DNA of 64,000 bases from Rs1 sp036960485 (GTDB lineage: Bacteria > Pseudomonadota > Gammaproteobacteria > Pseudomonadales > Balneatricaceae): NCBI GenBank assembly GCA_036960485.1, contig JBALXS010000004.1, positions 1 to 64,000 on the forward strand, given 5' to 3'. Position numbers and translations under genes: made by a program. The notes beneath the pieces were generated by a model, which was not told the origin of the DNA, did not search any database, and worked only from the letters and a program-made list of their open reading frames with translations. Shown here piece by piece: positions 10,115-19,018 of the stretch (positions are counted from its first letter, which is position 1; every line of letters begins with the position of its first letter).

Positions 10115-10630
10115 GTTTGTTATTACTGCAAGAAGCTGCTGTGTTCAATTTATAATATAAACATGCACAGCCAGCTTTCAGCGTTAACGCAGACAACTAC
10201 GTTCTCATATCATGCAAACGGCTTTGTTCACCCCGCTACTTTTTCGCAAGCGCACCAATCTATATTTTTTAGTTTAACAATCATAAGCTTACTAAAAAAT
10301 GGCTCATCTGCACCTACATGCTTTTACCCGCTATTTGCCGCGTTAGCCCAGCACCCTAAAAAGCCATCTTTAAACCACGTCCTTTATTCCTCAAGCTATC
10401 CTTGACCTTTGAGCACTTTTACAGCAAAATATGGCCGCGATTTTCGCATGGCTACAGTATTTTAAGGCTTGGATTGATTAATAAATTAGCAAAGATGTAG
10501 ACTTGATGATCATTTCTCAAGCAGCTGATTCTTTGATATATTATAAATCGGTCACTCCGCATTAATTTAGAGTACTTAATCAACTATTTGAACGTAAATA
10601 TTTACAATGACTATCGAAAAGGTATGTTCC
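10115..10630. other. lolB-prs spacer where ispE would normally lie
   Basis: About 515 bases that carry no gene I recognise. An 80-codon open frame at 10163-10405 has no ispE motif (no PAKLNL or GGGSS segment) and looks like chance coding. A TATTATAAA run near 10539 may be part of the prs promoter. Neither ispE nor a tRNA-Gln is found here, although both sit at this place in Pseudomonas. Confidence 0.5.
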
Positions 10631-11572
10631 ATGTCTCAGTTAATGGTATTTAGTGGCAACTCAAATCCAGAGCTTGCACTCAAGGTAGTAGAACGTTTAG
10701 ACATTCCAATTGGTAAGGCACATGTCGCACGCTTTAGCGATGGTGAAGTGAGTATAGAAATACAAGAAAACGTCCGCGGTAAAGATGTTTTTATTATTCA
10801 ATCTACTTGCGCACCTACCAATGATAATTTAATGGAATTGATTGTCATGGTTGACGCATTACGTAGAGCATCTGCTACACGTATTACTGCCGTTATCCCT
10901 TACTTTGGTTACGCACGCCAAGATAGACGCCCACGTTCAGCACGTGTTGCTATCAGCGCACGTATCGTCGCTGATATGATCACTAATGCTGGCGTTGATA
11001 GAGTTATGACGATGGATCTGCATGCAGATCAGATTCAAGGCTTCTTTAGTATCCCAGTAGATAATGTTTATGGATCACCTGTATTACTAGATGACATTAT
11101 TGAACAAAAATACGACAACCTAATGGTTGTTTCACCCGATGTTGGTGGTGTAGTACGCGCAAGAGCAGTTGCCAAGCAACTTGACTGTGATCTAGCCATT
11201 ATTGATAAGCGTCGCGAACGCGCTAATGAATCACAAGTTATGAATATTATTGGTGATGTACAAGATCGTACTTGTATCTTAATCGATGATATGACAGATA
11301 CATCTGGCACTCTTTGCAAGGCTGCCCAAGCCCTTAAAGATCAAGGCGCTGCTAAAGTTTACGCTTATGCAACCCACCCTGTACTTTCAGGACCTGCTGT
11401 AAACAACATTACTAACTCAGCCATTGACGAGTTAATCGTTACTGATACTATACCGCTTTCTGCTAGTGCTGAAGCGTGTCCAAAAATACGTCAGCTGACA
11501 ATAGCACCGCTACTAGCTGAAGCCTTGCGCAGAGTATCGAACGAAGAATCTATTAGCGCAATGTTTCGCTAG
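10631..11572 (+). CDS. prs: Ribose-phosphate pyrophosphokinase (PRPP synthase)
   Basis: Makes PRPP from ribose-5-phosphate and ATP for nucleotide, His and Trp synthesis. At 313 residues from the ATG at 10631 the length is exactly usual. That ATG has GAAAAGG eight bases upstream and begins MSQLMVFSGNSNP as homologues do, so the ATG at 10607 is less likely. Seen are the ATP loop YARQDRRPRSARV, the metal/catalytic His in DLHADQIQGFF and the PRPP loop DDMTDTSGTL (usually DDMVDTAGT). Confidence 0.97.
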   Translation: MSQLMVFSGNSNPELALKVVERLDIPIGKAHVARFSDGEVSIEIQENVRGKDVFIIQSTCAPTNDNLMELIVMVDALRRASATRITAVIPYFGYARQDRRPRSARVAISARIVADMITNAGVDRVMTMDLHADQIQGFFSIPVDNVYGSPVLLDDIIEQKYDNLMVVSPDVGGVVRARAVAKQLDCDLAIIDKRRERANESQVMNIIGDVQDRTCILIDDMTDTSGTLCKAAQALKDQGAAKVYAYATHPVLSGPAVNNITNSAIDELIVTDTIPLSASAEACPKIRQLTIAPLLAEALRRVSNEESISAMFR

Positions 11573-11600
11573 GTAACCTTCGTTAAAAAGCATTTACACT

Positions 11601-11622
11601 CTTTTGGCAATGCTGCCGAAAG
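11601..11622 (+). promoter_or_regulatory. Hairpin in the prs-rplY spacer
   Basis: Nine-base arms CTTTTGGCA and TGCCGAAAG flank the loop ATGC, with one G-U pair. No T-run follows, so it is not a standard terminator. It could be an attenuator or part of the rplY leader. A second inverted repeat, CAGTGG/CCACTG, lies closer to the rplY start (about 11666-11691). Confidence 0.35.
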
Positions 11623-11710
11623 ATTATCAACTTAACCTGCAACATCGCGTGTTGAGTTTAACTACAGTGGTCCTGGTCGCGGTTCCACTGGTTTATATAT
11701 AGGTATAAAA

Positions 11711-12304
11711 ATGAGCAATTTTACAATCCAAGCCGTTATTCGTGAAGATCAGGGCAAAGGTGCGAGCCGCCGCCTGCGTAACGAAGGTCTAGTACCTGCC
11801 GTAGTTTATGGTGGAACAGATACTAAGCCGCTTTCTCTTTCTTTAATCAATAAAGATTTCGTTAAGCTAACTAATAATGATAACTTTTTCTCTTCTATCA
11901 TCACTCTTGTTGTAGATGGAAAAGAAGAGCAGGTAATCATCAAAGATCTACAGCGCCATCCTGCTAAGCCTCTTTTATTACACGCTGATTTTCAACGTAT
12001 TGATAAAACTAGCCGTATCAGCATTAAAGTGCCTATCTCTTTTGATAACTTCGAAAAATCAGTGGTTGCTAAAGCCGCTGCTAAATTCGCAGTTGAAGCA
12101 AACGTTGTTGAAGTACTGTGTCTTGCAGCCGATCTACCTGAATCAGTTAGTGTTGATCTAGCTGATGTTGAAATCGGTCAAGTTCTTCACTTGTCAGATA
12201 TCGTTGCTCCTGCAGGTGTTGAAGTTTCTGCACTTCGCCGTGGATCTGACCATAACCAAAGTGTTGGTTATGTTTACTCTCCACGTGGTGCTAAAGCGGA
12301 ATAA
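11711..12304 (+). CDS. rplY: 50S ribosomal protein L25 (long, Ctc type)
   Basis: A 197-residue, two-domain L25. The N-terminal half (about 1-90, GKGASRRLRNEGLVPAVVYG) binds 5S rRNA; the C-terminal half is the TL5/Ctc extension found in Pseudomonas-type proteins, against about 94 residues in E. coli. A weak AGGTATAAAA precedes the ATG. The order prs-rplY-pth-ychF is conserved. The spacer upstream contains two small hairpins that might serve feedback control. Confidence 0.95.
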   Translation: MSNFTIQAVIREDQGKGASRRLRNEGLVPAVVYGGTDTKPLSLSLINKDFVKLTNNDNFFSSIITLVVDGKEEQVIIKDLQRHPAKPLLLHADFQRIDKTSRISIKVPISFDNFEKSVVAKAAAKFAVEANVVEVLCLAADLPESVSVDLADVEIGQVLHLSDIVAPAGVEVSALRRGSDHNQSVGYVYSPRGAKAE

Positions 12305-12320
12305 TTGCCGCTTCTGCCTT

Positions 12321-12923
12321 ATGAAAAACAGCATGGATGACAAAATCGAACTGATCGTTGGCCTAGGTAACCCTGGGGCAAAATACGATCGCACGCGTCA
12401 TAATGCTGGTGCAGAATATGTCGAGCAGCTTGCTAGCAAGCTGCTCGTCAGTCTGGTTGAAGACAAAAAATACCAAGGCCGTTATGCGAAAGCGTCTTTA
12501 AATGGTCAAAATATACACCTGCTAATTCCCAACACTTATATGAATCTTAGTGGTAGCTCCTTAGCTGCACTTGCTAATTTTTATAAAATCCCACTGCAAA
12601 ACATTCTTGTTGCCCACGACGAGCTAGATATTAACCCAGGTACTGCACGCTTTAAAAAAGGTGGCGGCCACGGTGGTCATAATGGCCTGAGAGATATCAT
12701 CAGCAAGATGGGAAACAACAAAGACTTCTATCGATTACGTATTGGCATTGGTCATCCGGGAACGGCAAAAGATGTCGCCAATTTTGTTTTAGCAAAAGCC
12801 TCTGCCAACGAGCAAAGCTTGACACAACAAGCGACTGACGAAGCATTGCAATTTACCAATAATGCTATATCTGGTGATTGGAATATCGCCATGAACAACT
12901 TACACAGCTTCAAAGCCAGCTAA
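12321..12923 (+). CDS. pth: Peptidyl-tRNA hydrolase
   Basis: Releases tRNA from peptidyl-tRNA that dropped off the ribosome. The motifs LIVGLGNPGAKYDRTRHNAG (catalytic His in TRHNAG), NTYMNLSG, VAHDELD and GGGHGGHNGLRDI are all present. About 200 residues. The start may be ATG 12321 (used) or ATG 12333; neither has a clear ribosome site, and the frame extends upstream into rplY without evidence of use. 16 bases separate it from the rplY stop, so the two genes are likely co-transcribed. Confidence 0.95.
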   Translation: MKNSMDDKIELIVGLGNPGAKYDRTRHNAGAEYVEQLASKLLVSLVEDKKYQGRYAKASLNGQNIHLLIPNTYMNLSGSSLAALANFYKIPLQNILVAHDELDINPGTARFKKGGGHGGHNGLRDIISKMGNNKDFYRLRIGIGHPGTAKDVANFVLAKASANEQSLTQQATDEALQFTNNAISGDWNIAMNNLHSFKAS

Positions 12924-13104
12924 ACTCATCGTATAAATACCCTCGCGTTAAATTAAATTTCCACAAACTTGTGCAGTGCTTTACAATGGCGCCATTCTAA
13001 TTTGCCTGTTATAAAAGTAGGCAGTTAATTTTCATTTCATACTCTCAAAATACGCTCAAAAACCGTGCTTTTGCAGAGATACAGCAATACGAAGGATTTA
13101 TATT

Positions 13105-14196
13105 ATGGGTTTCAAATGTGGCATTGTCGGCCTGCCAAACGTCGGAAAATCAACACTTTTTAACGCGCTTACAAAAGCGGGCATCAGTGCTGAAAACTTC
13201 CCTTTCTGCACTATCGAGCCCAACTCTGGCATCGTAGCCATGCCAGATGCGCGTTTAGATTTACTTGCAGAAATTGTCAACCCTGAACGCGTATTGCCTA
13301 CCACCATGGAGTTTGTTGATATCGCAGGCTTAGTTGCCGGCGCTTCCAAAGGAGAAGGGCTAGGTAACAAATTCTTAGCTAACATTCGCGAAACAGATGC
13401 CATTGCGCATGTGGTACGTTGCTTTGAAGACGAAAACGTTATTCACGTCGCTAATAACATCGATCCAGCCGCAGATATCGATATTATCAACCTAGAACTA
13501 GCGCTAGCGGATTTAGAATCAGTAGAGAAACAGCTGCAACGTAATAAGAAACTAGCCAAAGGCGGCGATAAAACAGCTGTTGCAGCACAAGCAGTACTTG
13601 AAAAGCTACTTCCCCACTTAGAAGAAGGCTTAGCAGTTCGCGCTTTGGATTTAAGCGAAGATGAGTTGGCAATAGCCAAAACATTCCACCTTATTTCTGT
13701 AAAGCCAACGATGTACATTGCCAATGTTGACGAGGAAGGTTTTGAGGACAATCCACACCTTGATAAAGTGCGTGCCATTGCTGCCACTGAAAATGCAGTC
13801 GTTGTCGTTATCTGTAACAAGCTAGAAGCAGAAATTTCTGAGCTTGATGATGAAGAGCGCAATGAGTTCCTTGAAGATTTAGGTATGGAAGAGCCCGGCT
13901 TAGATAGAGTTATTCGTGCAGGCTACGAATTATTAAACTTACAAACATATTTTACGGCCGGTGTTAAAGAAGTTCGCGCCTGGACAGTTAAAGTGGGTGC
14001 AACCGCTCCACAAGCTGCTGGCGTCATACACACAGATTTTGAAAAAGGCTTTATTCGCGCAGAAGTCATCTCTTATGAACACTTCATCGAGTTTAAAGGC
14101 GAGCAAGGTGCAAAAGATGCAGGTAAATGGCGTCTAGAAGGCAAAGAGTACATCACCAAAGATGGTGACGTTGTACACTTTCGCTTCAATGTTTAA
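13105..14196 (+). CDS. ychF: Redox/ribosome-associated ATPase YchF (OLA1 family)
   Basis: A 363-residue Obg-related P-loop ATPase. G1 is GLPNVGKSTLFNAL, G3 lies in DIAGLVAGASKGEGLGN and the position-4 motif is NKLE rather than NKxD, the feature linked to ATP preference in this family. The C-terminal TGS domain ends with the usual DGDVVHFRFNV. AAGGA is well placed before the ATG. The last gene of the prs-rplY-pth-ychF run; an inverted repeat with a T-run follows. Confidence 0.97.
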   Translation: MGFKCGIVGLPNVGKSTLFNALTKAGISAENFPFCTIEPNSGIVAMPDARLDLLAEIVNPERVLPTTMEFVDIAGLVAGASKGEGLGNKFLANIRETDAIAHVVRCFEDENVIHVANNIDPAADIDIINLELALADLESVEKQLQRNKKLAKGGDKTAVAAQAVLEKLLPHLEEGLAVRALDLSEDELAIAKTFHLISVKPTMYIANVDEEGFEDNPHLDKVRAIAATENAVVVVICNKLEAEISELDDEERNEFLEDLGMEEPGLDRVIRAGYELLNLQTYFTAGVKEVRAWTVKVGATAPQAAGVIHTDFEKGFIRAEVISYEHFIEFKGEQGAKDAGKWRLEGKEYITKDGDVVHFRFNV

Positions 14197-14289
14197 ATAG
14201 CAGATTAAACACCATTTACAATTACTTACTTAGAGTGTTATCTCATTTTCACAGAACACTCTAAAGGCACTTATTTAACTTAAAAACCT

Positions 14290-14354
14290 AACCTTTAATA
14301 AAATCATCGAACCGATGTATTTAATTAATTATTAAAGGTTTGTGTGTTTTTTTT
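14290..14354 (+). terminator. Probable terminator after ychF
   Basis: Perfect 12-base arms AACCTTTAATAA (14290-14301) and TTATTAAAGGTT (14329-14340) enclose a smaller CATCG/CGATG hairpin, and a T-rich tail with eight consecutive T follows to 14354. It lies about 95 bases after the ychF stop and ahead of the tRNA promoter. A further 9-base inverted repeat without T-run is at 14231-14263. Confidence 0.55.
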
Positions 14355-14415
14355 GATCACTAAATAAACACCTTAAAAAAAAGCAAACTTATCTAACTTT
14401 TTTATAAAAAGGGTG

Positions 14416-14451
14416 TTGACACAAAGGGCGAAACATAGAATAATTCGCGCC
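14416..14451 (+). promoter_or_regulatory. Sigma70 promoter of the tRNA cluster
   Basis: TTGACA at 14416-14421, a 17-base spacer and AATAAT at 14439-14444, then a G+C-rich discriminator TCGCGCC, the pattern of stringently controlled stable-RNA promoters. The first tRNA starts at 14462, about ten bases after the expected start of transcription. Confidence 0.65.
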
Positions 14452-14461
14452 TCAAATGAAG

Positions 14462-14538
14462 GGCAATGTAGCTCAGCTGGTTAGAGCATCGCATTCATAA
14501 TGCGAGGGTCGCAGGTTCGAGTCCCGCTATTGCTACCA
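14462..14538 (+). tRNA. tRNA-Met(CAT), copy 1
   Basis: A 77-base cloverleaf with anticodon CAT in TTCATAA and encoded CCA. I call it elongator Met: the anticodon stem lacks the initiator GGG/CCC, and the T-stem A-C mismatch is shared with E. coli tRNA-Met. The acceptor 5' strand is GGCAATG against TATTGCT, giving G-U pairs at positions 1-72 and 7-66 where copy 2 has A-U. tRNA-Ile2 also reads CAT before modification but its typical C-G pairs at 4-69 and 5-68 are absent. Confidence 0.9.
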
Positions 14539-14553
14539 AAGAAAAATTGTTAC

Positions 14554-14628
14554 TGGGGTATCGCCAAGCGGTAAGGCAACGGGTTTTGATCTCGTCATGC
14601 GGAGGTTCGAATCCTCCTACCCCAGCCA
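14554..14628 (+). tRNA. tRNA-Gln(TTG), copy 1
   Basis: A 75-base cloverleaf with acceptor TGGGGTA paired to TACCCCA, anticodon TTG in TTTTGAT, T-loop TTCGAAT and encoded CCA. It is separated from the preceding tRNA-Met by 15 bases, so both come from one transcript. Confidence 0.95.
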
Positions 14629-14691
14629 ATTTTAGTTGTACTTAACATGTTTAATAAATGTTAGTAAAACTAAAATTATGTGTAGTACAAT

Positions 14692-14768
14692 AGCAATATA
14701 GCTCAGCTGGTTAGAGCATCGCATTCATAATGCGAGGGTCGCAGGTTCGAGTCCCGCTATTGCTACCA
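14692..14768 (+). tRNA. tRNA-Met(CAT), copy 2
   Basis: Identical to copy 1 from position 8 onward; the acceptor 5' strand is AGCAATA, which pairs perfectly with TATTGCT. It is therefore the better-paired copy. A-U at position 1-72 is unusual for an elongator tRNA-Met. Confidence 0.9.
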
Positions 14769-14783
14769 AAGAAAAATTGTTAC

Positions 14784-14858
14784 TGGGGTATCGCCAAGCG
14801 GTAAGGCAACGGGTTTTGATCTCGTCATGCGGAGGTTCGAATCCTCCTACCCCAGCCA
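14784..14858 (+). tRNA. tRNA-Gln(TTG), copy 2
   Basis: Sequence identical to the copy at 14554-14628, again 15 bases after a tRNA-Met. It is the last gene of the four-tRNA cluster. Confidence 0.95.
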
Positions 14859-15105
14859 ATTTATTATCCTCTCTTATATTTCCCTACCTTAGCTACTAAA
14901 CATCTCTTAGATTATATTCTCAATCAATTATTTTAATTTCTTGAATTATTATTTGCTTTCGCCATATTGCGAAGAAACTAAGCACGTTTTTATCTAGCTC
15001 AATAGCACTCTTATTTTCAAATTCTATTATAGTTGCTATAATTTATTGACCATCGTGATCAAAAATTGTTCTATTAATGTTTTTGTTACAAGGAGTGTAA
15101 CTAAG

Positions 15106-17235
15106 ATGAGCGGTAAACCCAGCATAGATCTTGCCCACAGCCCCAAAAACCCTACTAATGAATCAAGCGCACAACGACAGAATATTTATATCTTATTTGC
15201 CGAGTTTACAAATAGTGAAACAAGCGCTGCTATTTCCTACTTACGTAATCATCAATTTGCACCTCACGGCAAAAACATTGCCACACTTGAGCAATTATTG
15301 GCAGCCCTTACTGAGCGCTCATGGGATATTATTATTTGCAAATCTCAGCAGAGCAGCTTTGACCCTTACGCCATGACTAAGCAGCTCAGACTACTAGAAA
15401 AAGATATCCCAGTCTTACAACTTATAGATGACCCTGATCAAGGGATCAGCACACAAGCTTTACTCAACGACATACAAGCAATTTTACCTACTAACGACTA
15501 CCCTTTATTACTTTTGCACATTCAACGAGAATACAGTCATCTGGAAAGACGTAGGCAGCTACGACTTATTCAGTTACAACTATCGGAAAATCAAAAACGT
15601 TGTCGAGTACTCATGGATCAATCGACAATGGCTATCTGCTTTATTTATAATCAGAATATGATTTATCTTAATGACACCTTTTGTAAATTATTTGGCTATC
15701 AACTCCAAGACCAACTACTAAATAAATCAATTCTCAATTGTGTTGCTTTTCAAGAAAAAAAAGGTCTGAGCAAACTAATCTCAAGCTTTGTTGATAGCGG
15801 CCAAACTAAGCAGCCTTATCAATTACTCGCCAGGCGCGCTGATAATAGTAATTTCACCGCACATATAGCGCTACAACAAACGCATTTCAACGATATGGAA
15901 TGCATTGAAATTACCATTGAAAATAATAGAAACCTGAGCAAGCAAAGTAAGTTCGATGAATTAGATCCCATCACTGGTTTATACAACTTAGAATATTTTT
16001 CAGATGCCCTTGAAAACAGCCTGCGCCATGCACAACAAGGGGGCAACGACTGCCAGTTAATATTTATAGACGTTTTAAATATACCAATAATTCGCAGCCA
16101 ATTAGGCACTGAAGCGAGTAAAACTCTAGCGCGTGATACAGCAGACATACTAAATATTTTTTTTGTTAAAGCACATATAAAAGCGCGTTTATCTGAACAG
16201 ATATTTGCCGTCATTTATTCAGATCCTAATATTAAAAAAACCCTAGATATTGCTAACTCACTTTACTCTCGTTTAGGTAATCATGGCAGCAACTACCGAG
16301 GGCAATTAATTCAAATGGCCCCTGCTATTGCACTTGTTCCAATCACAGATACAGCCACCAGCGTCAATCAAATACTTGAGCGCGGCCAACAAACTATATT
16401 GCAGTGTGCCAAACTAACAGTGGGCGAGCCTAAAATACTTACTTTTGATATAAACGGCAACCAAGACGATACTGATCGGCAGCAATCTGTCGATCAAATT
16501 ACTAGTGCTATAATATATAATAACCTTCGCTTACTTTTTCAACCACTAGTGCCCCTAGTCTTTAATAGTGAACTGCAACACTATGAAGTACTGCTACGCA
16601 TGATTGGACCTGAAAACCAAAGTATTCCACCTGCTCAGTTTTTAGCTAATGTAAAACACGCCAATTTGAATGAAAGAATGGATAGATGGGTCATTACCCA
16701 AAGCATCCAGCATCTTAGACACGAACTTGATAAAAACAAACAGCTAAAGCTCTTTATCAGCGTTACAGATACCATTTGGGAACATGAAGCACTATTGCTA
16801 TGGATTGCTGAGACATTGCGTAAAAGCCGCATACAAGCCGATCACTTAGTCATTCAAATCAGCGAAACAGAATCAGCTAATTCGCTCTCTAGTGCTAAAC
16901 ACTTTGTCGATGGGTTACGTAAACTAAACTGCCTCATATGTTTGAAGCATTATGGAAGCACTCAAGATTCAAAAAATATTTTAAAAACACTCGATCCAGA
17001 TTACATAAAATTTGATGCTAGCTTTATACATGAGCTTTCTGAAAGCAATAACTTCAACAACTCTTTCGAGGATTTACTAGGTGATTTAAACAGCCTTGGG
17101 AAAATATCCATTGCTACTCAAGTAGAAACTCCAAAAGTTATGAATCTTTTGTGGAAGTCAGGTGTGGGCATGGTGCAAGGCTATTACTTACAAGCCCCAG
17201 ATGAGAATATGGATTATGATTTTATTGGAAACTAG
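15106..17235 (+). CDS. fimX: FimX-type c-di-GMP receptor (REC-PAS-degenerate GGDEF-degenerate EAL)
   Basis: A 709-residue protein from the ATG at 15106, which has AAGGAG ten bases upstream; the frame itself opens at 15046. Order: degenerate receiver (about 25-130), PAS (about 165-275), GGDEF (about 285-450) with RLSEQIF at 361-367 in place of the active site, and EAL (about 470-705). The EAL signature is EVL (494-496) and the usual DDFG is KHYG (614-617), so catalysis is unlikely. Phrases such as HYEVLLRM, VIQISETES and QGYYLQAPDENMDYDF closely recall Pseudomonas FimX, which binds c-di-GMP and controls type IV pilus assembly. No pilus genes are in the window. Confidence 0.82.
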   Translation: MSGKPSIDLAHSPKNPTNESSAQRQNIYILFAEFTNSETSAAISYLRNHQFAPHGKNIATLEQLLAALTERSWDIIICKSQQSSFDPYAMTKQLRLLEKDIPVLQLIDDPDQGISTQALLNDIQAILPTNDYPLLLLHIQREYSHLERRRQLRLIQLQLSENQKRCRVLMDQSTMAICFIYNQNMIYLNDTFCKLFGYQLQDQLLNKSILNCVAFQEKKGLSKLISSFVDSGQTKQPYQLLARRADNSNFTAHIALQQTHFNDMECIEITIENNRNLSKQSKFDELDPITGLYNLEYFSDALENSLRHAQQGGNDCQLIFIDVLNIPIIRSQLGTEASKTLARDTADILNIFFVKAHIKARLSEQIFAVIYSDPNIKKTLDIANSLYSRLGNHGSNYRGQLIQMAPAIALVPITDTATSVNQILERGQQTILQCAKLTVGEPKILTFDINGNQDDTDRQQSVDQITSAIIYNNLRLLFQPLVPLVFNSELQHYEVLLRMIGPENQSIPPAQFLANVKHANLNERMDRWVITQSIQHLRHELDKNKQLKLFISVTDTIWEHEALLLWIAETLRKSRIQADHLVIQISETESANSLSSAKHFVDGLRKLNCLICLKHYGSTQDSKNILKTLDPDYIKFDASFIHELSESNNFNNSFEDLLGDLNSLGKISIATQVETPKVMNLLWKSGVGMVQGYYLQAPDENMDYDFIGN

Positions 17236-17370
17236 CTGCTCAATTATGCGTAAATTAGCAGCTAAGTTATTTTAAATATCACCAGAGAAATGCTTGTTGG
17301 TGAAGATTACCTAGTACCCATCCAACATGCGGCTGGTCAACTAGCTCGACCTGATCATCACTAGATGTCA

Positions 17371-17460
17371 TTATTTGGAACAACCAAACGCCTACATCTG
17401 GTGTTGCCCATCTCAAACCATTGAGTCAGCCTCACTACAATCCCGTTTCAAGATGAAAAC
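17371..17460 (+). repeat. Dispersed 90-base repeat, copy A
   Basis: This stretch aligns without gaps to 46385-46474, 62 of 90 bases identical by hand. Blocks TTATTTGGAA, ACCAAACGCC, CCCATCT and TCACTA are shared. One frame of both copies reads YLExPNA...PSxTIES and then stops, so it may be the tail of a decayed short gene. It lies between convergent fimX and the aldehyde dehydrogenase. Confidence 0.5.
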
Positions 17461-17468
17461 GACCTAGA

Positions 17469-18986
17469 TTAGAAAAAACCTAGCGGATTAATATCATAAC
17501 TCACTAGCAAATTTTTGGTTTGCTGATAGTGATCTAACATCATCTTGTGATTCTCTCTTCCTATCCCTGATTCTTTATATCCGCCAAAAGCTGCATGGGC
17601 TGGATATAGGTGATAACAGTTAGTCCAAACACGGCCAGCTTCGATACTGCGCCCCATACGGTAAGCTTTATTCATATCTCTGGTCCAAACACCGGCACCC
17701 AACCCAAAAGGCGTGTCATTAGCAATAGCGACCGCTTCTGCTTCATTTTTGAAAGTGGTGACACTAATTACCGGACCAAAAATCTCTTCCTGAAATACGC
17801 GCATGTCATTGGTGCCTTTAATCAAGGTCGGCTGGATATAAAAACCATTATTTAACCCATCAACATTTTCATCCGCACCACCAGTTAACACTGTCGCTCC
17901 TTCGTTTTTACCGATTTCGATGTAAGATAATATTTTATCGAACTGTTCTTTAGATACTTGAGCACCCACTTGGCTATCAGTATTCAGCGGATTACCCTGC
18001 TTTATACCTTTGGTTTTCGCAATCAAACGCGCAATAAACTCATCAGCAATGGATTCTTCCACCAATAAACGCGATGGACAGGTGCAAACTTCACCCTGAT
18101 TAAAGAACGCTAATGCAGCACCTTCTAAACACTTCTCAATATACGCATCTTCATGCTGCATGATATCTGCAAAGAATACGTTCGGTGATTTCCCACCTAG
18201 CTCAACGGTTGAAGGAATCAAACTTTCAGCGGCGTTTTTCAGGATTTTCTTGCCAATAGGGCTTGATCCCGTGAAGGCTAACTTCGCTATGCGCTTAGAG
18301 GTAGCTAATGCCTCTCCCGCTTCAGCGCCAAATCCATTAACGATATTAAGCACACCAGCAGGTAATAAATCACCTATGAGCTCCATTAGGATAAGAATCG
18401 ACAAAGGTGTTTGTTCTGCCGGCTTTAAAACAATGCAGTTGCCGGTAGCCAGCGCAGGCGGAATTTTCCATGCAGCCATGAGTAATGGGAAATTCCATGG
18501 AATGATCTGACCAACCACTCCTAGAGGCTCATGAAAATGATAGGCCACAGTGTTGTTATCGATTTCACCTATAGAGCCTTCTTGGGCACGGATACAACCG
18601 GCAAAGTAGCGAAAATGATCAACTGCAAGAGGCACGTCTGCTCCCATTGTTTCACGGATGCATTTACCATTATCCCAAGTTTCAGCGAGCGCTAAAAGCT
18701 CTAAGTTCTGTTCTATTTTATCGGCTATTTTTAATAAGATATTGGAGCGTTCAGTAACAGAGGTCGCTGCCCAGCTAGCCTTTGCGGCATGTGCTGCATC
18801 TATTGCAGCGTTGACATCTTGTGAATCTGATCTGGGGATCTCACAGATAACCTCTCCGGTAACAGGGGTTATATTTTCAAAATAATTACCCTTAATTGGA
18901 GCAGTCCATTGACCATTAATATAGTTCTCGTAACGATTCTTAAAACTAACACTTGATTGAGAAGAGCCTGGGTTTGGATATATCAT
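17469..18986 (-). CDS. NAD-dependent aldehyde dehydrogenase (ExaC/AldB-like)
   Basis: A 505-residue aldehyde dehydrogenase. The general base is E262 in ELGGKSPN and the catalytic Cys is C301 in NQGEVCTCPSR; the cofactor segment IIPWNFPLLMAAWK is also present. The N-terminal SFKNRYENYINGQW and the VCTCPSR active site are typical of the ExaC/AcoD/AldB group that oxidises acetaldehyde and related short aldehydes to acids. Transcribed divergently from an AraC-type gene that probably controls it; an 18-bp palindrome lies between the two. No alcohol dehydrogenase is adjacent. Confidence 0.87.
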   Translation of the reverse strand: MIYPNPGSSQSSVSFKNRYENYINGQWTAPIKGNYFENITPVTGEVICEIPRSDSQDVNAAIDAAHAAKASWAATSVTERSNILLKIADKIEQNLELLALAETWDNGKCIRETMGADVPLAVDHFRYFAGCIRAQEGSIGEIDNNTVAYHFHEPLGVVGQIIPWNFPLLMAAWKIPPALATGNCIVLKPAEQTPLSILILMELIGDLLPAGVLNIVNGFGAEAGEALATSKRIAKLAFTGSSPIGKKILKNAAESLIPSTVELGGKSPNVFFADIMQHEDAYIEKCLEGAALAFFNQGEVCTCPSRLLVEESIADEFIARLIAKTKGIKQGNPLNTDSQVGAQVSKEQFDKILSYIEIGKNEGATVLTGGADENVDGLNNGFYIQPTLIKGTNDMRVFQEEIFGPVISVTTFKNEAEAVAIANDTPFGLGAGVWTRDMNKAYRMGRSIEAGRVWTNCYHLYPAHAAFGGYKESGIGRENHKMMLDHYQQTKNLLVSYDINPLGFF

Positions 18987-19018
18987 GACTATTACCTCTA
19001 GTTATTTTTGTTGTCTTG

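Larger units (their letters stand above)
14469..14862 (+). repeat. Tandem duplication of the tRNA-Met/tRNA-Gln unit
   Basis: The unit 14469-14632 recurs at 14699-14862 with no difference I can see, an offset of 230 bases. Identity begins just after the Met acceptor strand and ends a few bases after the Gln CCA. The spacer 14633-14698 is unique. Confidence 0.9.

Noticed and set aside
10212..10227. PurR-box-like ATGCAAACGGCTTTGT upstream of prs
   Set aside because: Only partly matches the PurR consensus and lies about 400 bases from prs; no purR evidence in the window.
10163..10405. 80-codon open frame between lolB and prs
   Set aside because: No family resemblance, no good ribosome site, composition unlike neighbours; not an ispE fragment.
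14462..14768. CAT-anticodon tRNAs as initiator Met or Ile2
   Set aside because: No three G-C pairs in the anticodon stem for initiator, and A-U pairs at 4-69 and 5-68 do not fit Ile2; the T-stem mismatch matches elongator Met.
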